Positions 21,516-21,533 of a DNA stretch of 21,533 nt are shown piece after piece. The translations under genes were made by a program, and so were the position numbers. Origin of the DNA: a virus; the IMG/VR virus record IMGVR_UViG_3300021519_000085, positions 1-21,533 of that record; one strand, written 5' to 3'. The notes beneath the pieces were generated by a model, which saw nothing but the letters and a program-made list of their open reading frames with translations, did not search any database and was not told where the DNA came from. The first letter of the stretch is position 1. Every line of letters begins with the position of its first letter.

Positions 21516-21533
21516 ATACACAATATAATATGT

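Noticed and set aside
1-21533. tRNA genes, CRISPR arrays, insertion sequences, integrase or attachment sites
   Set aside because: Looked for by eye on both strands; no cloverleaf-like gene, regular spaced repeats, transposase or recombinase motifs were found, and genes fill almost all the window.

Overview
The window is part of a T4-like (Tevenvirinae-related) contractile-tail phage genome of the kind common in marine myoviruses of Gram-negative bacteria. The evidence is a set of recognisable T4-type proteins (gp32, gp17, gp16, gp4, gp19, gp18, a gp1-type kinase, gp13, gp14, gp15), several conserved small proteins I recall from marine T4-like phages, moderately A+T-rich DNA, and repeated copies of a T4-like late-promoter box ([G/T/A/C]ATAAATA). 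No host genes, integrase, tRNA, rRNA, CRISPR array or insertion sequence were seen. The host cannot be named; the LPS-heptose genes suggest a Gram-negative host.

Layout. Positions 1-14892 are almost entirely on the minus strand. Read in transcription order (right to left) they encode gp13 neck protein, a small unknown protein, a gp1-type deoxynucleotide kinase (with a consensus sigma70-type promoter), one plus-strand HNH-fold zinc protein that converges with the kinase, tail sheath gp18 (very large, with an insertion of about 550 residues), tail tube gp19, a gp19-fold protein (probably gp54/gp48-like), a small conserved protein, head-completion nuclease gp4, small terminase gp16, two proteins of unknown function, large terminase gp17, a 560-residue unknown protein, and the start of gp32, which runs off the left edge. 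From 14948 to 21003 transcription is on the plus strand: gp14-like neck protein, gp15-like tail terminator/sheath stabiliser and a Nudix hydrolase. These are followed by a tight four-gene heptose operon: bifunctional HldE, HldD, a cupin and GmhB. A minus-strand structural-type gene closes the window (21000-21515).

How it works together. The minus-strand block and gp14/gp15 build and fill the virion (neck, tail, packaging motor). gp32, gp1-type kinase and Nudix serve DNA and nucleotide metabolism. HldE, GmhB and HldD cover every step of ADP-L-glycero-beta-D-manno-heptose synthesis after the first isomerisation (GmhA), so the phage appears equipped to make or boost the LPS inner-core heptose donor, or to use it for glycosylation.

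The most unusual signals are: (1) several genes with a promoter box placed so that the predicted transcription start falls on or next to the A of the start codon, with no Shine-Dalgarno sequence, i.e. candidate leaderless mRNAs; (2) a perfect 28-bp palindrome inside gene 4; (3) the phage heptose operon with a cupin of unknown role; (4) the modular insertion in the tail sheath; (5) a perfect inverted repeat made of two divergent late promoters; and (6) structured leader RNA ahead of gp32. All function calls come from reading the sequence and remembered family features; no database search was run.
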